Source: JAAYAY01 sp964563135 (GTDB lineage Bacteria > Planctomycetota > Planctomycetia > Pirellulales > Thermoguttaceae). Taken from it: 64,000 nt of DNA. The stretch lies in NCBI GenBank assembly GCA_964563135.1, contig CAZLWV010000005.1, forward strand, positions 1-64,000, read 5' to 3'. The first letter of the stretch is position 1. Every line of letters begins with the position of its first letter. Shown in pieces: positions 35,588 to 44,594 of the stretch. Below the pieces are notes generated by a model. That model saw only the letters and a program-made list of their open reading frames with translations. It had not been told where the DNA came from and ran no database searches. The position numbers and the translations under genes were made by a program.

Positions 35588-36972
35588 ATCCGATGGCATC
35601 CCAGACAAGTCGTTCGATTCGTGAACCGGCCAGAGACCTGGCGGTCAGGGCGGAAGCCGATGTGCTGGTCGTCGGCGGCGGCCCCGCCGGCCTGATGGCG
35701 TCGCTCGCGGCGGCCGAGTATGGCTTGAAGGTGACCCTGGTCGAGGCACGCAGCTATGTGGGAGGCAACCTGACAATTGGGCTCCCGGTGCTGGGGTTCC
35801 TGAGCCAGAAACAGAAGCCGATCATTGCCGGGCTGCCGCAGCAATTCATCGACCGGCTGAAGGCTCAAGGTGCGGCCAGCGAGCATCAGGCCTGCCCGCT
35901 CCACGTAAGCCTGACGCTGATCGACCCGGAGGCCGTCAAGTCGACTGCCCTGGAGATGCTGGCCGAGCGGGGCGTGGATCTGGCGCTCTACTCGACATTC
36001 GCCGGCGTTGTCATGGATGGGGATCGGATCCTGGCGGTTGCCGTCGAGAGCAAGGGTGGGCGGCAGGCCATCACTGCACCGATCGTCATCGACGCGACGG
36101 GCGACGGTGATGTGGCCTTTCGGGCCGGAGTACCCTGCAACAAGGGAAACGAACAGGGCGGAATGCAGCCCCCCACGCTGATGTTCTGTCTGGCGAATGT
36201 CGACACGGAGAGACTCAGGCGTGCGCTGAGCGAGGATCCGAAGACCTACCAGGCCGACGTGATTCCGGCCGACTATTTCGGCAGCCACGAGCGGTTCATC
36301 GTCGTGGGCTTGCGGCAGCTCCTTCAGCAAGCGCGGGACGCGGGGCTCCGCATTGCGACCGAGCGGACGATTCTCATCACCGGGCTGCGGCCGGGTGAAG
36401 TGTGGGTCAACATGACCCGCGTCATGGGCGTGGATGGCACCGATCCCCGCAGCCTCACTCGCGGCGAAATCGAAGCCCGGCGACAAATGGGCGACATCAT
36501 CAGGTATCTCGTGTCGTACGTGCCGGGGTTCCAGAAGGCTCATTTCGAGGTCGCCGCACCCTTTCTGGGAATCCGCGAGACCCGGCGGATCGTGGGCCGG
36601 TACGTGCTCACGGCCGACGACATTCTCAGCTGCCGCCGGTTCGATGATTCGATCGCGGTGGCCAGTTACCCCATTGACCTGCATCGTCCGAGCGACAACG
36701 ACTGCACCATGGAGTGGTGCGGCGACTGTTACGACATCCCTTACGGCGTGCTCGTGCCGCAGATCGTGAGCAATCTGCTCGTGGCCGGGCGCTGCATTTC
36801 CGCCACGCACGAGGCGATGGCGGCAATCCGGGTCATGTCCACCTGCATGGCCACCGGCGAGGCCGCCGGCCGTGCGGCTCGGCTGGCGTTTCGCGACCGC
36901 GTATCACCGGGCAGGGTGGATGTGAGCGAGTTGCAGAAAGAACTGCTGGCGCACGGAGCGTATCTGCGCTAG
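35584..36972 (+). CDS. FAD-dependent oxidoreductase
   Basis: This 462-residue protein shows the dinucleotide-binding fingerprint VLVVGGGPAGLMASLAAAE at about 24-42, then VEARSYVGGNL. The second FAD motif is IVIDATGDGDVAF at about 160-172, and LVAGRCISATHEAMAAIR and MATGEAAGRAA close the FAD site. It fits the FAD_oxidored family widespread in planctomycetes, and no signal peptide is seen. Coupling to an MFS carrier suggests it oxidises the imported compound. Its stop is shared with the convergent Gfo/Idh/MocA gene: both stops read from one CTAG at 36969-36972. Confidence 0.9.
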   Translation: MNPMASQTSRSIREPARDLAVRAEADVLVVGGGPAGLMASLAAAEYGLKVTLVEARSYVGGNLTIGLPVLGFLSQKQKPIIAGLPQQFIDRLKAQGAASEHQACPLHVSLTLIDPEAVKSTALEMLAERGVDLALYSTFAGVVMDGDRILAVAVESKGGRQAITAPIVIDATGDGDVAFRAGVPCNKGNEQGGMQPPTLMFCLANVDTERLRRALSEDPKTYQADVIPADYFGSHERFIVVGLRQLLQQARDAGLRIATERTILITGLRPGEVWVNMTRVMGVDGTDPRSLTRGEIEARRQMGDIIRYLVSYVPGFQKAHFEVAAPFLGIRETRRIVGRYVLTADDILSCRRFDDSIAVASYPIDLHRPSDNDCTMEWCGDCYDIPYGVLVPQIVSNLLVAGRCISATHEAMAAIRVMSTCMATGEAAGRAARLAFRDRVSPGRVDVSELQKELLAHGAYLR

Positions 36973-38081
36973 CCGAGCGTGAAATCGGGCAACGGGACGA
37001 TCTTGCCGCCGAGCTTCGCGGATTCGTGCGCGCAGATGCCGACGCAGGTCCAGTTGGCGCTGGTCACGGCATTGGGCCACGGATCGCGATCCTCGGACAG
37101 GGAGTTGAGCATCTCGTTGACCAGGTGGGGATGGGAGCCGCCGTGCCCGCCCCCTTGGATGAACGAAAGATGCCCCGCATCCTGGATCGAACGGGTGAAC
37201 TGGCGGATCTCTTCGGGAAGAAGGTGGGCGTAGTCGGGCACCCTGACCCGCTCGGGAATCTCGGGCTCGGGCTTCTTGGCGGTGTGAATCACGTGCTCCT
37301 CGCCTTCGACCAGGGTCCATTCGAAGCTCTTCCTCGTGCCGTAGACGTCGAAACTCTCGCGGTACTGGCGCGCGGTGTCGAACAGGAACCGCCAGATATG
37401 GGCGGCAATATCGGAGTCCTTGATCTTGATGTGGCACGACTCGACAGCAAACGAGTTGCCCGACTTCCGCGCCAGTTCCTCGTTGATCGTGCCGGATCCG
37501 AAACAGCTCACATACTCAGCCAGGCCCTTGACCAGGCCGAGCACGGGGCTGACGACGTGGGTGGCATAGTGCNNNNNNNNNNGCTCCCAGTACTCGGGCC
37601 AGCCCTCCATGTCCTGGGGATGGGAGGCGGCCATGTACTGGATCTTGCCGAGCTCGCCCTTCTCGAACAGTTCCTTGATGAACAGGAACTCGCGGCTGTA
37701 GACGACCGTTTCGGCCATCATGTACTTGCGACCGGTTTCCCGAACCAGCTCGCAAATCTGCCGGCACTCGTCCACCGTGGTGGCCATGGGCACGGTGCAC
37801 ATGACGTGCTTGCCCGCCTTGAGGGCTTCCATCGACATCCAGGCGTGGTCCGGAATGGGAGAATTGATGTGAACAAAATCGACCCCCGGGTCGGCCAGCA
37901 CGTCTTCGAATTCCGTGTATCGTTTCTCGATGCCGCAGGCGTCGCCGAGTTTGTTGAGCTTCTCCTTGCTTCGCCGGCAGATGGCGTAGAGATTGGCAAG
38001 GGGGTGCTTCTGGTAGATCGGGATGAATTCCGCTCCGAAACCAAGTCCGATGATCGCAACATTGAATTGTTTCCCGGCCAT
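36969..38081 (-). CDS. Gfo/Idh/MocA-like protein lacking the EKP motif (gapped)
   Basis: This protein of about 370 residues has no signal peptide and starts MAGKQFNVAIIGLGFGAEFI with a clear Rossmann fold. Where other members have EKP it reads CTVPMATTVDEC, so the catalytic lysine is missing. Other family features are present (HPQDMEGWPEYWE, HYATHVVSPVLGL, GHGGSHPHLVNEML). Ten N at 37573-37582 fall in the segment after PEYWE, but the reading frame is kept. The protein probably still binds NAD(P) but may not be a standard dehydrogenase. Confidence 0.85.
   Translation of the reverse strand: MAGKQFNVAIIGLGFGAEFIPIYQKHPLANLYAICRRSKEKLNKLGDACGIEKRYTEFEDVLADPGVDFVHINSPIPDHAWMSMEALKAGKHVMCTVPMATTVDECRQICELVRETGRKYMMAETVVYSREFLFIKELFEKGELGKIQYMAASHPQDMEGWPEYWEXXXXHYATHVVSPVLGLVKGLAEYVSCFGSGTINEELARKSGNSFAVESCHIKIKDSDIAAHIWRFLFDTARQYRESFDVYGTRKSFEWTLVEGEEHVIHTAKKPEPEIPERVRVPDYAHLLPEEIRQFTRSIQDAGHLSFIQGGGHGGSHPHLVNEMLNSLSEDRDPWPNAVTSANWTCVGICAHESAKLGGKIVPLPDFTLG
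37573..37582. other. Assembly gap (10 N)
   Basis: Ten undetermined bases lie within the Gfo/Idh/MocA gene. The frame continues correctly through ten bases, so at most a few codons are uncertain. Confidence 0.95.
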
Positions 38082-38776
38082 AGGAACACCTCATCTTATC
38101 TCGATCAGTGGAACGGATAGAGAAGGCCCGCAGGACAAGCAGCGACGACCGTGGGCCACGTCGGTTTGGCGTGAATTCTAGATCGGCGTTCGGGCGGACG
38201 TCAAGCAGGCTCCGCAGCGGAAGAGCCGAGGAGATTGGGAGAGTGTGCCGCGAAGGAAACAGGGAAAGGTGGAAAGGAAGATTGTCTTAAGGGATCTAAG
38301 GTTTCTGACCAACTTGCACCGCGCAGATGCGGTTCCTTCCGGAACAGGCCATCTTGCACGCGCTGGAGAAACCGCTTGGAACGGTACCGACAGCGGCCGG
38401 AGGCGCCAGTCGTGTTTTCGAATCACGATGGACGCCTGCGCAGTCAACGGCCGTGTTGCTGTGAAGTCCACCAGGAGGGGGCCTCGAGCCGCCCAGTGGC
38501 GCGGCGGCATGGCTGGGAGCGGACGGGGCCGTCTCCGGCGGCCAGACGCTGTCGGACCCACGAGTCAAACCAGACGCGGCAGTGGCCTGTGCAGTTCCGA
38601 GCGACGACTCCGCGGCGCAAGTCCTTGGTGTCAGGCGTGTTCGGTCACGCGGCCGGCCAGCCGCCGGCACGCGGCTGTTTCGGCATTTTCCGCGTTGCCC
38701 ATGGGCGGATAATTGCCTCAGAAGCGGTGCACGACCGCGCCGGTCTCGATGGCTGCCAGTTGCAGAGGATCGAGGG
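38082..38776. other. Intergenic region, about 695 bp
   Basis: This divergent space between the gapped Gfo/Idh/MocA gene and MsrAB has no convincing ORF. It carries one copy of the dispersed GACGCCTG repeat at 38428-38450 and GC-rich imperfect hairpins around 38475-38560. The MsrAB promoter should lie near its right end but was not identified. Confidence 0.5.
38428..38450. repeat. Dispersed GACGCCTG repeat, short copy
   Basis: ATGGACGCCTGCGCAGTCAA matches the inverted-repeat core of the 138-bp tandem array at 1-300 and the copies at 44479 and 50908. Beyond the core the sequence diverges. Confidence 0.55.
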
Positions 38777-39883
38777 ATGAAATCCATGCGGGATACGAAC
38801 ATCCGGAGAGTTCAACAGCCGCTGGTGCTGACGACCGCGGCGTGCCTTCTTGTTCTGCCCTTGGCACGTGCGGCCGATACCGACTCGGCGGCCAAGAAGA
38901 CGCCAGGGCCTGATGCTCCGCCGAGTGAGGCCGCCAGGCTCGAGCGGGCCACCTTTGGGTCGGGCTGTTTCTGGTGTGGCGAGGCGGTTTTCGAACAATT
39001 GAAGGGAGTACACTCGGCCGTCTCGGGGTTCAGCGGGGGCCAGTTGAAGAACCCGACCTATCAGCAGGTGCTCTCGGGGCGCACCGGGCATGCGGAGGTC
39101 GTGCAGGTCACTTTCGACCCGGCGGTGATCTCCTACAAGGATCTGCTCGAGGTCTTCTGGAAGACCCACGATCCCACGACGCTCAATCGGCAAGGACCCG
39201 ACATCGGGCCCCAATACCGTTCCGTAATCTTCTACCACACGGAGGAGCAGAAAGACCTGGCCAACCACTACAAGCAGAAGATCAACGAATCGAAAATATT
39301 CCGATCGCCGGTGGTCACGGAGATCAGCCCGTTCGAGGCCTTTTATCCGGCTGAAAACTACCACCAGGAGTACTACCAGCGCAACGGTCGGCAACCCTAC
39401 TGCAGCACCTACATCCGCCCGAAACTGGACAAGTTCAAGAAGCTATTCGAAGACAAGCTGAAACCCGAGCCGGAGCCGATCGAAAGGATCCGCAAGTCGG
39501 ACGCCCAGTGGAAGTCGCAACTGTCGCCCGTGCAGTACCAGGTAACGCGCCGCAAGGCGACGGAACCGGCGTTTACCGGGGAGTACTGGAACCACAAGGA
39601 GAATGGGATCTACCAGTGCGTGTGCTGCGGCTTGCCCCTGTTCGATTCGTCGACGAAGTTCGAGTCGGGGACCGGCTGGCCCAGCTACTGGACCCCGATC
39701 GAGCCGAACCGTATTGTCCAGGCGATCGATCGCAGCGAGAACATGGTGCGCATGGAGGTCAAGTGTGCCCGCTGCGACGCCCATCTGGGGCACGTTTTCA
39801 ACGACGGCCCCGCGCCGACGGGCCTGCGCTACTGCATCAACTCAGCCGCGCTGACGTTTGAGGAGGATGAGAAGCTTCATTGA
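38777..39883 (+). CDS. msrAB: Secreted bifunctional methionine sulfoxide reductase MsrAB
   Basis: This 368-residue protein reduces oxidised methionine, with both stereoisomers covered by two fused domains. A Sec signal peptide (about 1-32, ending ARAA) places it outside the cytoplasm. The MsrA domain (about 55-215) has the catalytic GSGCFWCGEAVF. The MsrB domain (about 240-365) has CVCCGLPLF and CARCDAHLGH as zinc ligands, GTGWPSYW, and the catalytic Cys in LRYCINSAAL. All catalytic residues are intact. AGAGGA lies seven bases before the ATG. Confidence 0.95.
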   Translation: MKSMRDTNIRRVQQPLVLTTAACLLVLPLARAADTDSAAKKTPGPDAPPSEAARLERATFGSGCFWCGEAVFEQLKGVHSAVSGFSGGQLKNPTYQQVLSGRTGHAEVVQVTFDPAVISYKDLLEVFWKTHDPTTLNRQGPDIGPQYRSVIFYHTEEQKDLANHYKQKINESKIFRSPVVTEISPFEAFYPAENYHQEYYQRNGRQPYCSTYIRPKLDKFKKLFEDKLKPEPEPIERIRKSDAQWKSQLSPVQYQVTRRKATEPAFTGEYWNHKENGIYQCVCCGLPLFDSSTKFESGTGWPSYWTPIEPNRIVQAIDRSENMVRMEVKCARCDAHLGHVFNDGPAPTGLRYCINSAALTFEEDEKLH

Positions 39884-39972
39884 CATCTGGTCAAGGTCGG
39901 GATTTGATGCGGATGATTCGCATTGCCGTAAACCGATTCCCCGAGTATGCCGACACCTGAGTATCGCAGTTC

Positions 39973-40920
39973 CTATCCGAATGCCGCTTGGACGCAGGCG
40001 GCCGTCTTCTCCAGGCCCATCCGGGCGGTGGTGGCGGCGTCGTACTGCTCCCAGTAGGTGCGGTTGAAGATCTCCAACGAGAGCACGCCCCGGAATCCGA
40101 TCTGGTGCAGCGTCTGCAGCACCTCCGGTAACGGGCAGATTCCGTCCCCCGGGAAGACGCGGTGGGAGTCGTTGATCTCTTCGCGGGGTGGGTCGGCGGG
40201 GTAGTCGTTGATGTGGAAGTTCACCATCTGCGCTCCGTTGAGCTGCCGGAGCCCTTCGAAGGGCGAACCTCCCTTGTACATATGGTAAGCATCCAGGAGC
40301 AGGCAGGCCTTGGGGTGTCCGGCGTGCATTGCCACCAGGGCCGCTTCGCCCACGCGGCCGAGAGTCTGGGCGGAGCCCCAGAACTCGAGCTGGGGCACAA
40401 TGCCCATCTCGTCTCCCAGTTCCAGCACGGCGCGGTAGCGCTCGGCGACGGCAAACAGGTCGAGGCCTGGCGTGCGATTGACACCCGAGGGCGCCGCGGC
40501 GATGTGGGTGCCCCCCAGTTCGGCCAGCATGCCCATCGCCTGCTTCATCTTCTCCAGCTCCTGGGCACGGACCGCGTCGTCGTCGACGGCCCAGCGGGTG
40601 AAGTCGATGGCGCTGGAGAGCTTCAGACCCGCGTCGTCGATCCGTTTTCGAGCGTCCCTGAGAGCCCCCCCCTGACCGACGAAGTCGCTGATATCGCCCA
40701 TCCAGAGCTCGATCGCCCCATAACCGGCCTTCGCTGCCACACCGATCTGTTCGGCGAGCGTGAGCTTGTACCCGCGGATCGTGCCCGTATTGAGTCCCAG
40801 CGTGAAGGAAGGCCGCGGAGCGTCGGCTGCCTTTGCCGGCCTTTGCGCGGCAAGAACCGCTCCCGCCGCCAGGAGGCCCGTGGTGGTCACGAATTCACGT
40901 CGAGAAAGAGGGTCGGACAT
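39973..40920 (-). CDS. Tat-exported sugar phosphate isomerase/epimerase
   Basis: This 315-residue protein has a twin-arginine signal (LSRREFVTTTGLLAAGAVLA at about 5-24) and a xylose-isomerase-like TIM barrel. Metal-site candidates are Glu in VPQLEFWGS, Asp in CLLLDAYHMYKGG, His in MVNFHINDYP and Glu in GVLSLEIFN. The start is fixed by the Tat signal at 40920. It lies 56 bp downstream of the alpha/beta hydrolase on the same strand and is likely co-transcribed. Exported epimerases of this type accompany secreted oxidoreductases in planctomycetes. Substrate unknown. Confidence 0.9.
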   Translation of the reverse strand: MSDPLSRREFVTTTGLLAAGAVLAAQRPAKAADAPRPSFTLGLNTGTIRGYKLTLAEQIGVAAKAGYGAIELWMGDISDFVGQGGALRDARKRIDDAGLKLSSAIDFTRWAVDDDAVRAQELEKMKQAMGMLAELGGTHIAAAPSGVNRTPGLDLFAVAERYRAVLELGDEMGIVPQLEFWGSAQTLGRVGEAALVAMHAGHPKACLLLDAYHMYKGGSPFEGLRQLNGAQMVNFHINDYPADPPREEINDSHRVFPGDGICPLPEVLQTLHQIGFRGVLSLEIFNRTYWEQYDAATTARMGLEKTAACVQAAFG

Positions 40921-40976
40921 GTTGATGCTCTTGTCACGGGGGAGAACCAGGGTGTGCCGCTCGTACCACTGCCTGG

Positions 40977-41705
40977 CTACTTCCGCTTCTTCTGCTGGAA
41001 CAGCCACTCGTAGAACTCGGGGTTGTCGTAGGTTGCGGTCCACGAATCGTGGTTGGCTTCAGGGTAGATGGTGAATTTGGGATCTCCGCCGGCGGCCTTG
41101 ATCGCGTCGACCATCTTCTGCGATTCTTCGATCTTCACGGTTCCGTCCTTGGCACCGTGGAAGACCCAGGTGGGGATGCCTACATAGGCCTTGGCGTTCT
41201 CCGGTTGCCCGCCGCCGCAGATGGGCGCGATCGCGGCGAAAACCTCGGGGTACTTCGCCGCCAGGGCCCAGGTGCCATAGCCCCCCATGCTCAGGCCGGT
41301 CAGGTAGATGCGGCTCTTGTCCACCTTGTACTCATTGGCAATCTTGTCGATCAACTTGATCAGAACATCAGGATACCACCACAGATGCTTGGGACACTGG
41401 GGGGCCAGAACGATGCAGAGGAACTCCTTGCCGGCCGCGATCTGCTTGGCCGGGCCGTGAACCTTGACCAGTTCGAGGTCGTCGCCCCGCTCGCCGGCTC
41501 CGTGGAGAAAGATCAGCAGGGGCCAGGCGTCCTTGCTGTCGTAGTCTTTGGGGGTGTAGACCAGGTAGTTGCAGTCGACCGTCAGCTTGATCTCGGCCTG
41601 GAACTGGCCCGGCCTCAGGGGATCGGCGGCGGTGGAGGAAACGGCGTTGGAGAGGACCAGCGCGACGACTGCGGCCAGCAATGCACGGTTCGAGCGGCTT
41701 GACAT
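40977..41705 (-). CDS. Secreted alpha/beta hydrolase (esterase/PHB-depolymerase-like)
   Basis: This 242-residue single-domain hydrolase has a signal peptide ending near STAA. It shows the oxyanion region PLLIFLHGAGERGDD, the nucleophile elbow YLTGLSMGGYGTWALA at about 137-152, the acid in VFHGAKDGTVKIEES and His in PEANHDSWTATY. The catalytic triad is complete. It resembles planctomycete prolyl-oligopeptidase or carboxylesterase-like enzymes found beside sugar enzymes. Substrate unknown. Confidence 0.88.
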   Translation of the reverse strand: MSSRSNRALLAAVVALVLSNAVSSTAADPLRPGQFQAEIKLTVDCNYLVYTPKDYDSKDAWPLLIFLHGAGERGDDLELVKVHGPAKQIAAGKEFLCIVLAPQCPKHLWWYPDVLIKLIDKIANEYKVDKSRIYLTGLSMGGYGTWALAAKYPEVFAAIAPICGGGQPENAKAYVGIPTWVFHGAKDGTVKIEESQKMVDAIKAAGGDPKFTIYPEANHDSWTATYDNPEFYEWLFQQKKRK

Positions 41706-41808
41706 GTGGGGCTCCCGATATTAGTGGGTGAAACCTGTTCTCCACGATCCCTATAGACTACACTGCGCCCGGGATTGTCTGCCAGCCGGTTTCACAGTTT
41801 TTGACCAG

Positions 41809-42909
41809 ATGCGTGAAATGAAGAACTCGTCGTCGCAGAGCCTGGCCAACCGCGTTGCGCTGATCTATGCATTCTTTGGCGCACTGTGGATTCTCTTCTC
41901 CGACCAGATTCTCGCCATGCTGGTGGGGGATGCCCACTTGCTCACCCATTTCCAGACTCTGAAAGGGTGCCTCTATGTGAGCGTGACGGCCATCCTCGTC
42001 TACGTCCTGGTGGAACGTGGAGCAAGGACCTCGCATGCCACCCTGGAACGCCGCGTGGAGGAGAGAACCGTGCAACTGCGGCAGTACCAGGAACATCTTG
42101 AGGAACTCGTCCGGGACCGCACGAAGCTGCTCGAGGTGGAGATCAACGAGCGCAAACAAGCCCAGGCGGAACGGGAACGATTGATCGGCGAACTGGAGGC
42201 CCGCAATGCCGAGCTGGAACAGTTCGCCTACACGGTATCGCACGACCTGAAGGCGCCGCTGATTACCGTGACAAGCTACCTCGGGGCGCTCCGGGAGGAT
42301 CTGGTCGGCGGCGATCAGTCAGCGGTCGAGGACGATTTGTGCCGCATGAACCGGGCCGCTGACAAGATGGCCAGGCTGCTCGACGAACTGCTGGACCTCT
42401 CGAGGATCGGGAGAATATGCAGCCCGCCTCAGCGATTCCCCATGCGTGAACTGGTCGACGAGGCTCTGGAAGTCGCCGAGCCCCAGATCGGCGCCGGCCA
42501 GATCCGCGTCGTCGTGGCCGAAAACCTCCCCTTCCTGTTCGGTGATCGGCAGCGGCTCCTTCAGGTGTTCCAGAACCTGATCGACAATGCCATCAAGTTC
42601 GTCCGCAAGGGAGAGCAGCCTCGGATCGAGATTGCAGGCTGTGTCGCCGGCGACGAGGTCATCTGCTCAGTCCGCGACAACGGTATCGGAATCGATCCGC
42701 GCTTTCACGACAAGGTTTTCGGCCTCTTCGAGCAGCTCGATCCGAACATCGCGGGCACGGGAGTCGGCTTGGCGCTGGTGAAGCGAATCGTCGAGGTGCA
42801 CGGGGGACGCGTGTGGGTCGAATCGGAAGGAGAAGGGCAAGGATGCACAGTGCTTTTTTCACTACCACAACACAAAGGTCACCCGATCGACGTGGGCTCC
42901 AGGTCGTAG
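41809..42909 (+). CDS. Membrane sensor histidine kinase
   Basis: This 366-residue kinase has two membrane helices (about 18-36 and 55-72) separated by a short exported loop, then a coiled coil (about 75-130). The dimerisation/phosphoacceptor domain has His in AYTVSHDLKAPL at about 138-149. The ATPase domain shows FQNLIDNAIKF, CSVRDNGIGID, LFEQLD and GTGVGLALVKRIV. With a tiny sensor loop it may respond to membrane state or a partner. No response regulator is adjacent, so it is an orphan kinase. The ATG at 41809 is used; the one at 41818 is equally possible. Confidence 0.9.
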   Translation: MREMKNSSSQSLANRVALIYAFFGALWILFSDQILAMLVGDAHLLTHFQTLKGCLYVSVTAILVYVLVERGARTSHATLERRVEERTVQLRQYQEHLEELVRDRTKLLEVEINERKQAQAERERLIGELEARNAELEQFAYTVSHDLKAPLITVTSYLGALREDLVGGDQSAVEDDLCRMNRAADKMARLLDELLDLSRIGRICSPPQRFPMRELVDEALEVAEPQIGAGQIRVVVAENLPFLFGDRQRLLQVFQNLIDNAIKFVRKGEQPRIEIAGCVAGDEVICSVRDNGIGIDPRFHDKVFGLFEQLDPNIAGTGVGLALVKRIVEVHGGRVWVESEGEGQGCTVLFSLPQHKGHPIDVGSRS

Positions 42910-43054
42910 GATGCGTTCGGGGGCGTGCGGCTGCGTCCCCGCCGCCGCTCGCTGCTGGAATTGGCGAGAACCAGTTCCCGCAGAGATCCGGCAGCGCGGC
43001 GCATCGGCAGTTGTCCCGACTCGGGTGTATTCAGGCTCCAAGAGGAACGGTTCA

Positions 43055-44101
43055 ATGAACACCCTCATGTCTGCTATTCTTGTGGCGGCTGCCGGCCAGG
43101 TGGGACAAGCGTGGCCGGGGGCCGAGTGGCACCAGGCCCAACCGGCCGACGTCGGCATGGACGCCGGCCAGCTCGAGTTGGCTCGCCAGTACGCCCTGAC
43201 CGCCGGAGGAGCGGGCCTGATCACCCGCCACGGCCGGCTCGTGATGTCGTGGGGTGATACCTCGCAGCTCTACGACCTGAAGTCCAGCACGAAGTCGATC
43301 GGGGCAACCGCCCTGGGACTGGCGGTGGCCGACGGAAAGATGAAGCTTGACGACCCTGCCCAGCGCTACCATCCGTCGCTGGGCAGGCCGCCGGAATCGA
43401 ATGCTGCAACCGGCTGGTTGCCCAGGATCACGATCCGGCACCTGGCCACGCAGACGGCCGGTTTCGAGAAGCCGGGGGGCTATGAACCGCTCCTGTTTGA
43501 GCCGGGCACCCAATGGCATTACAGCGACGGCGGGCCGAACTGGCTGGCCGAGTGCGTTACCCTCGTCTATCGGCAGGACATCGAGGAGCTGATGTTCCAA
43601 CGGGTGTTTGCGCCGATCGGCATCGAACGGGCCGACCTGCGCTGGCGCAAGAACTCCTACCGGCCTGCCGAGATCGAGGGGATCCCGCGCCGCGAGTTCG
43701 GATCGGGCGTTTTTGCCAATGTCGACGCCATGGCGAGGATCGGACTGCTCTACCTGCGCCAGGGGAAGTGGGTCGACAAGCAGATTCTCGATCCCAAGTT
43801 CGTTGCCGAGGCAAGGGCGGCGGTGCCCGGCGTTGTGGGACTTCCCGAGTACGACACCCGCAACCACGGGAATGCGTCGGATCACTACGGCCTGCTCTGG
43901 TGGAACAACGCTGACGGCACCCTGGCCGGCGTCCCTCGCGACGCCTACTGGTCCTGGGGACTTTACGACAGCCTGATCTTCGTGGTACCGAGCCTCGATA
44001 TCGTCGCCTCGCGGACCGGCAAGTCCTGGGAGCGCCAGTCGGAGGAGCACTACGCGGTGCTGCGCGGGTTCTTCGGCCCCATCGCCGCTTCCGTCCACTG
44101 A
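43055..44101 (+). CDS. Beta-lactamase-family serine hydrolase
   Basis: This 348-residue protein has the class C beta-lactamase/esterase fold. The nucleophile SxxK motif appears in DLKSSTKSIGATAL at about 73-86. The second motif is YSDGG (Tyr-Ser-Asp replacing YxN) in QWHYSDGGPNWLAE. A late KSWERQSEEH segment may replace the HxG motif. A short hydrophobic N-terminus (about 5-16) may be a signal. Such proteins are mostly esterases or peptidases rather than antibiotic-resistance enzymes. The ATG at 43055 follows a GAGG site. Confidence 0.85.
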   Translation: MNTLMSAILVAAAGQVGQAWPGAEWHQAQPADVGMDAGQLELARQYALTAGGAGLITRHGRLVMSWGDTSQLYDLKSSTKSIGATALGLAVADGKMKLDDPAQRYHPSLGRPPESNAATGWLPRITIRHLATQTAGFEKPGGYEPLLFEPGTQWHYSDGGPNWLAECVTLVYRQDIEELMFQRVFAPIGIERADLRWRKNSYRPAEIEGIPRREFGSGVFANVDAMARIGLLYLRQGKWVDKQILDPKFVAEARAAVPGVVGLPEYDTRNHGNASDHYGLLWWNNADGTLAGVPRDAYWSWGLYDSLIFVVPSLDIVASRTGKSWERQSEEHYAVLRGFFGPIAASVH

Positions 44102-44594
44102 AGCGTGTCGGAGTCCCACGCAAACCTGAGCCAGACAGACATCGGTTCCCCTCTGGGCATGTGGCAACTACGGCCCGATGCAGCCAGCCACCGCCAACCA
44201 GCCCTCAGTACTAACCAGAACGAAACCGCTGCAACAAGAATGGCGGAAAGCCCCAACCCCTGGCACTGAAAGAGCATGGAAAAGGGCTGCTGGGCCAGGA
44301 GGGGAAGGTCGATACGGGCCGGCGCGCCTGTCGATCGAGATACCGCACAGATTGCTTGCATCAGAGCTGGGCCGAGGTTTAATCTACCCGATGGGGAAAG
44401 TTCCGCCGCCTGCAACCGGCTCCCTTGAAACGTTTCCCTTCTTTCCGCGTAACACGTAGGGTCAGGCTCTGCTTTTGTGGACGCCTGCCGAGTCAATGCA
44501 CGAGGCGGCTTCTTGCGGCCTCCCGTTGGGGGGCGCAGGCGTCTTCCCTGCAGATATCCATGGTCTCCTTTTCGGCGCCGGCCGCCTCCGTTCC
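44102..44594. other. Intergenic region, about 490 bp
   Basis: No gene is seen between the serine hydrolase and the two-protease gene. Its right end is occupied by a long copy of the dispersed GACGCCTG repeat (44479-44565). The downstream frame stays open back to 44475 only because the repeat lacks stops in that frame. Confidence 0.5.
44479..44565. repeat. Dispersed GACGCCTG repeat, long copy
   Basis: The copy starts GGACGCCTGCCGAGTCAATG, goes on to CACGAGGCGGCTTCTTGCGG and ends near TGCAGATATCC. It aligns over about 90 bp with 50908-50998, and its first third matches the tandem array at 1-300 on the other strand. Confidence 0.7.
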
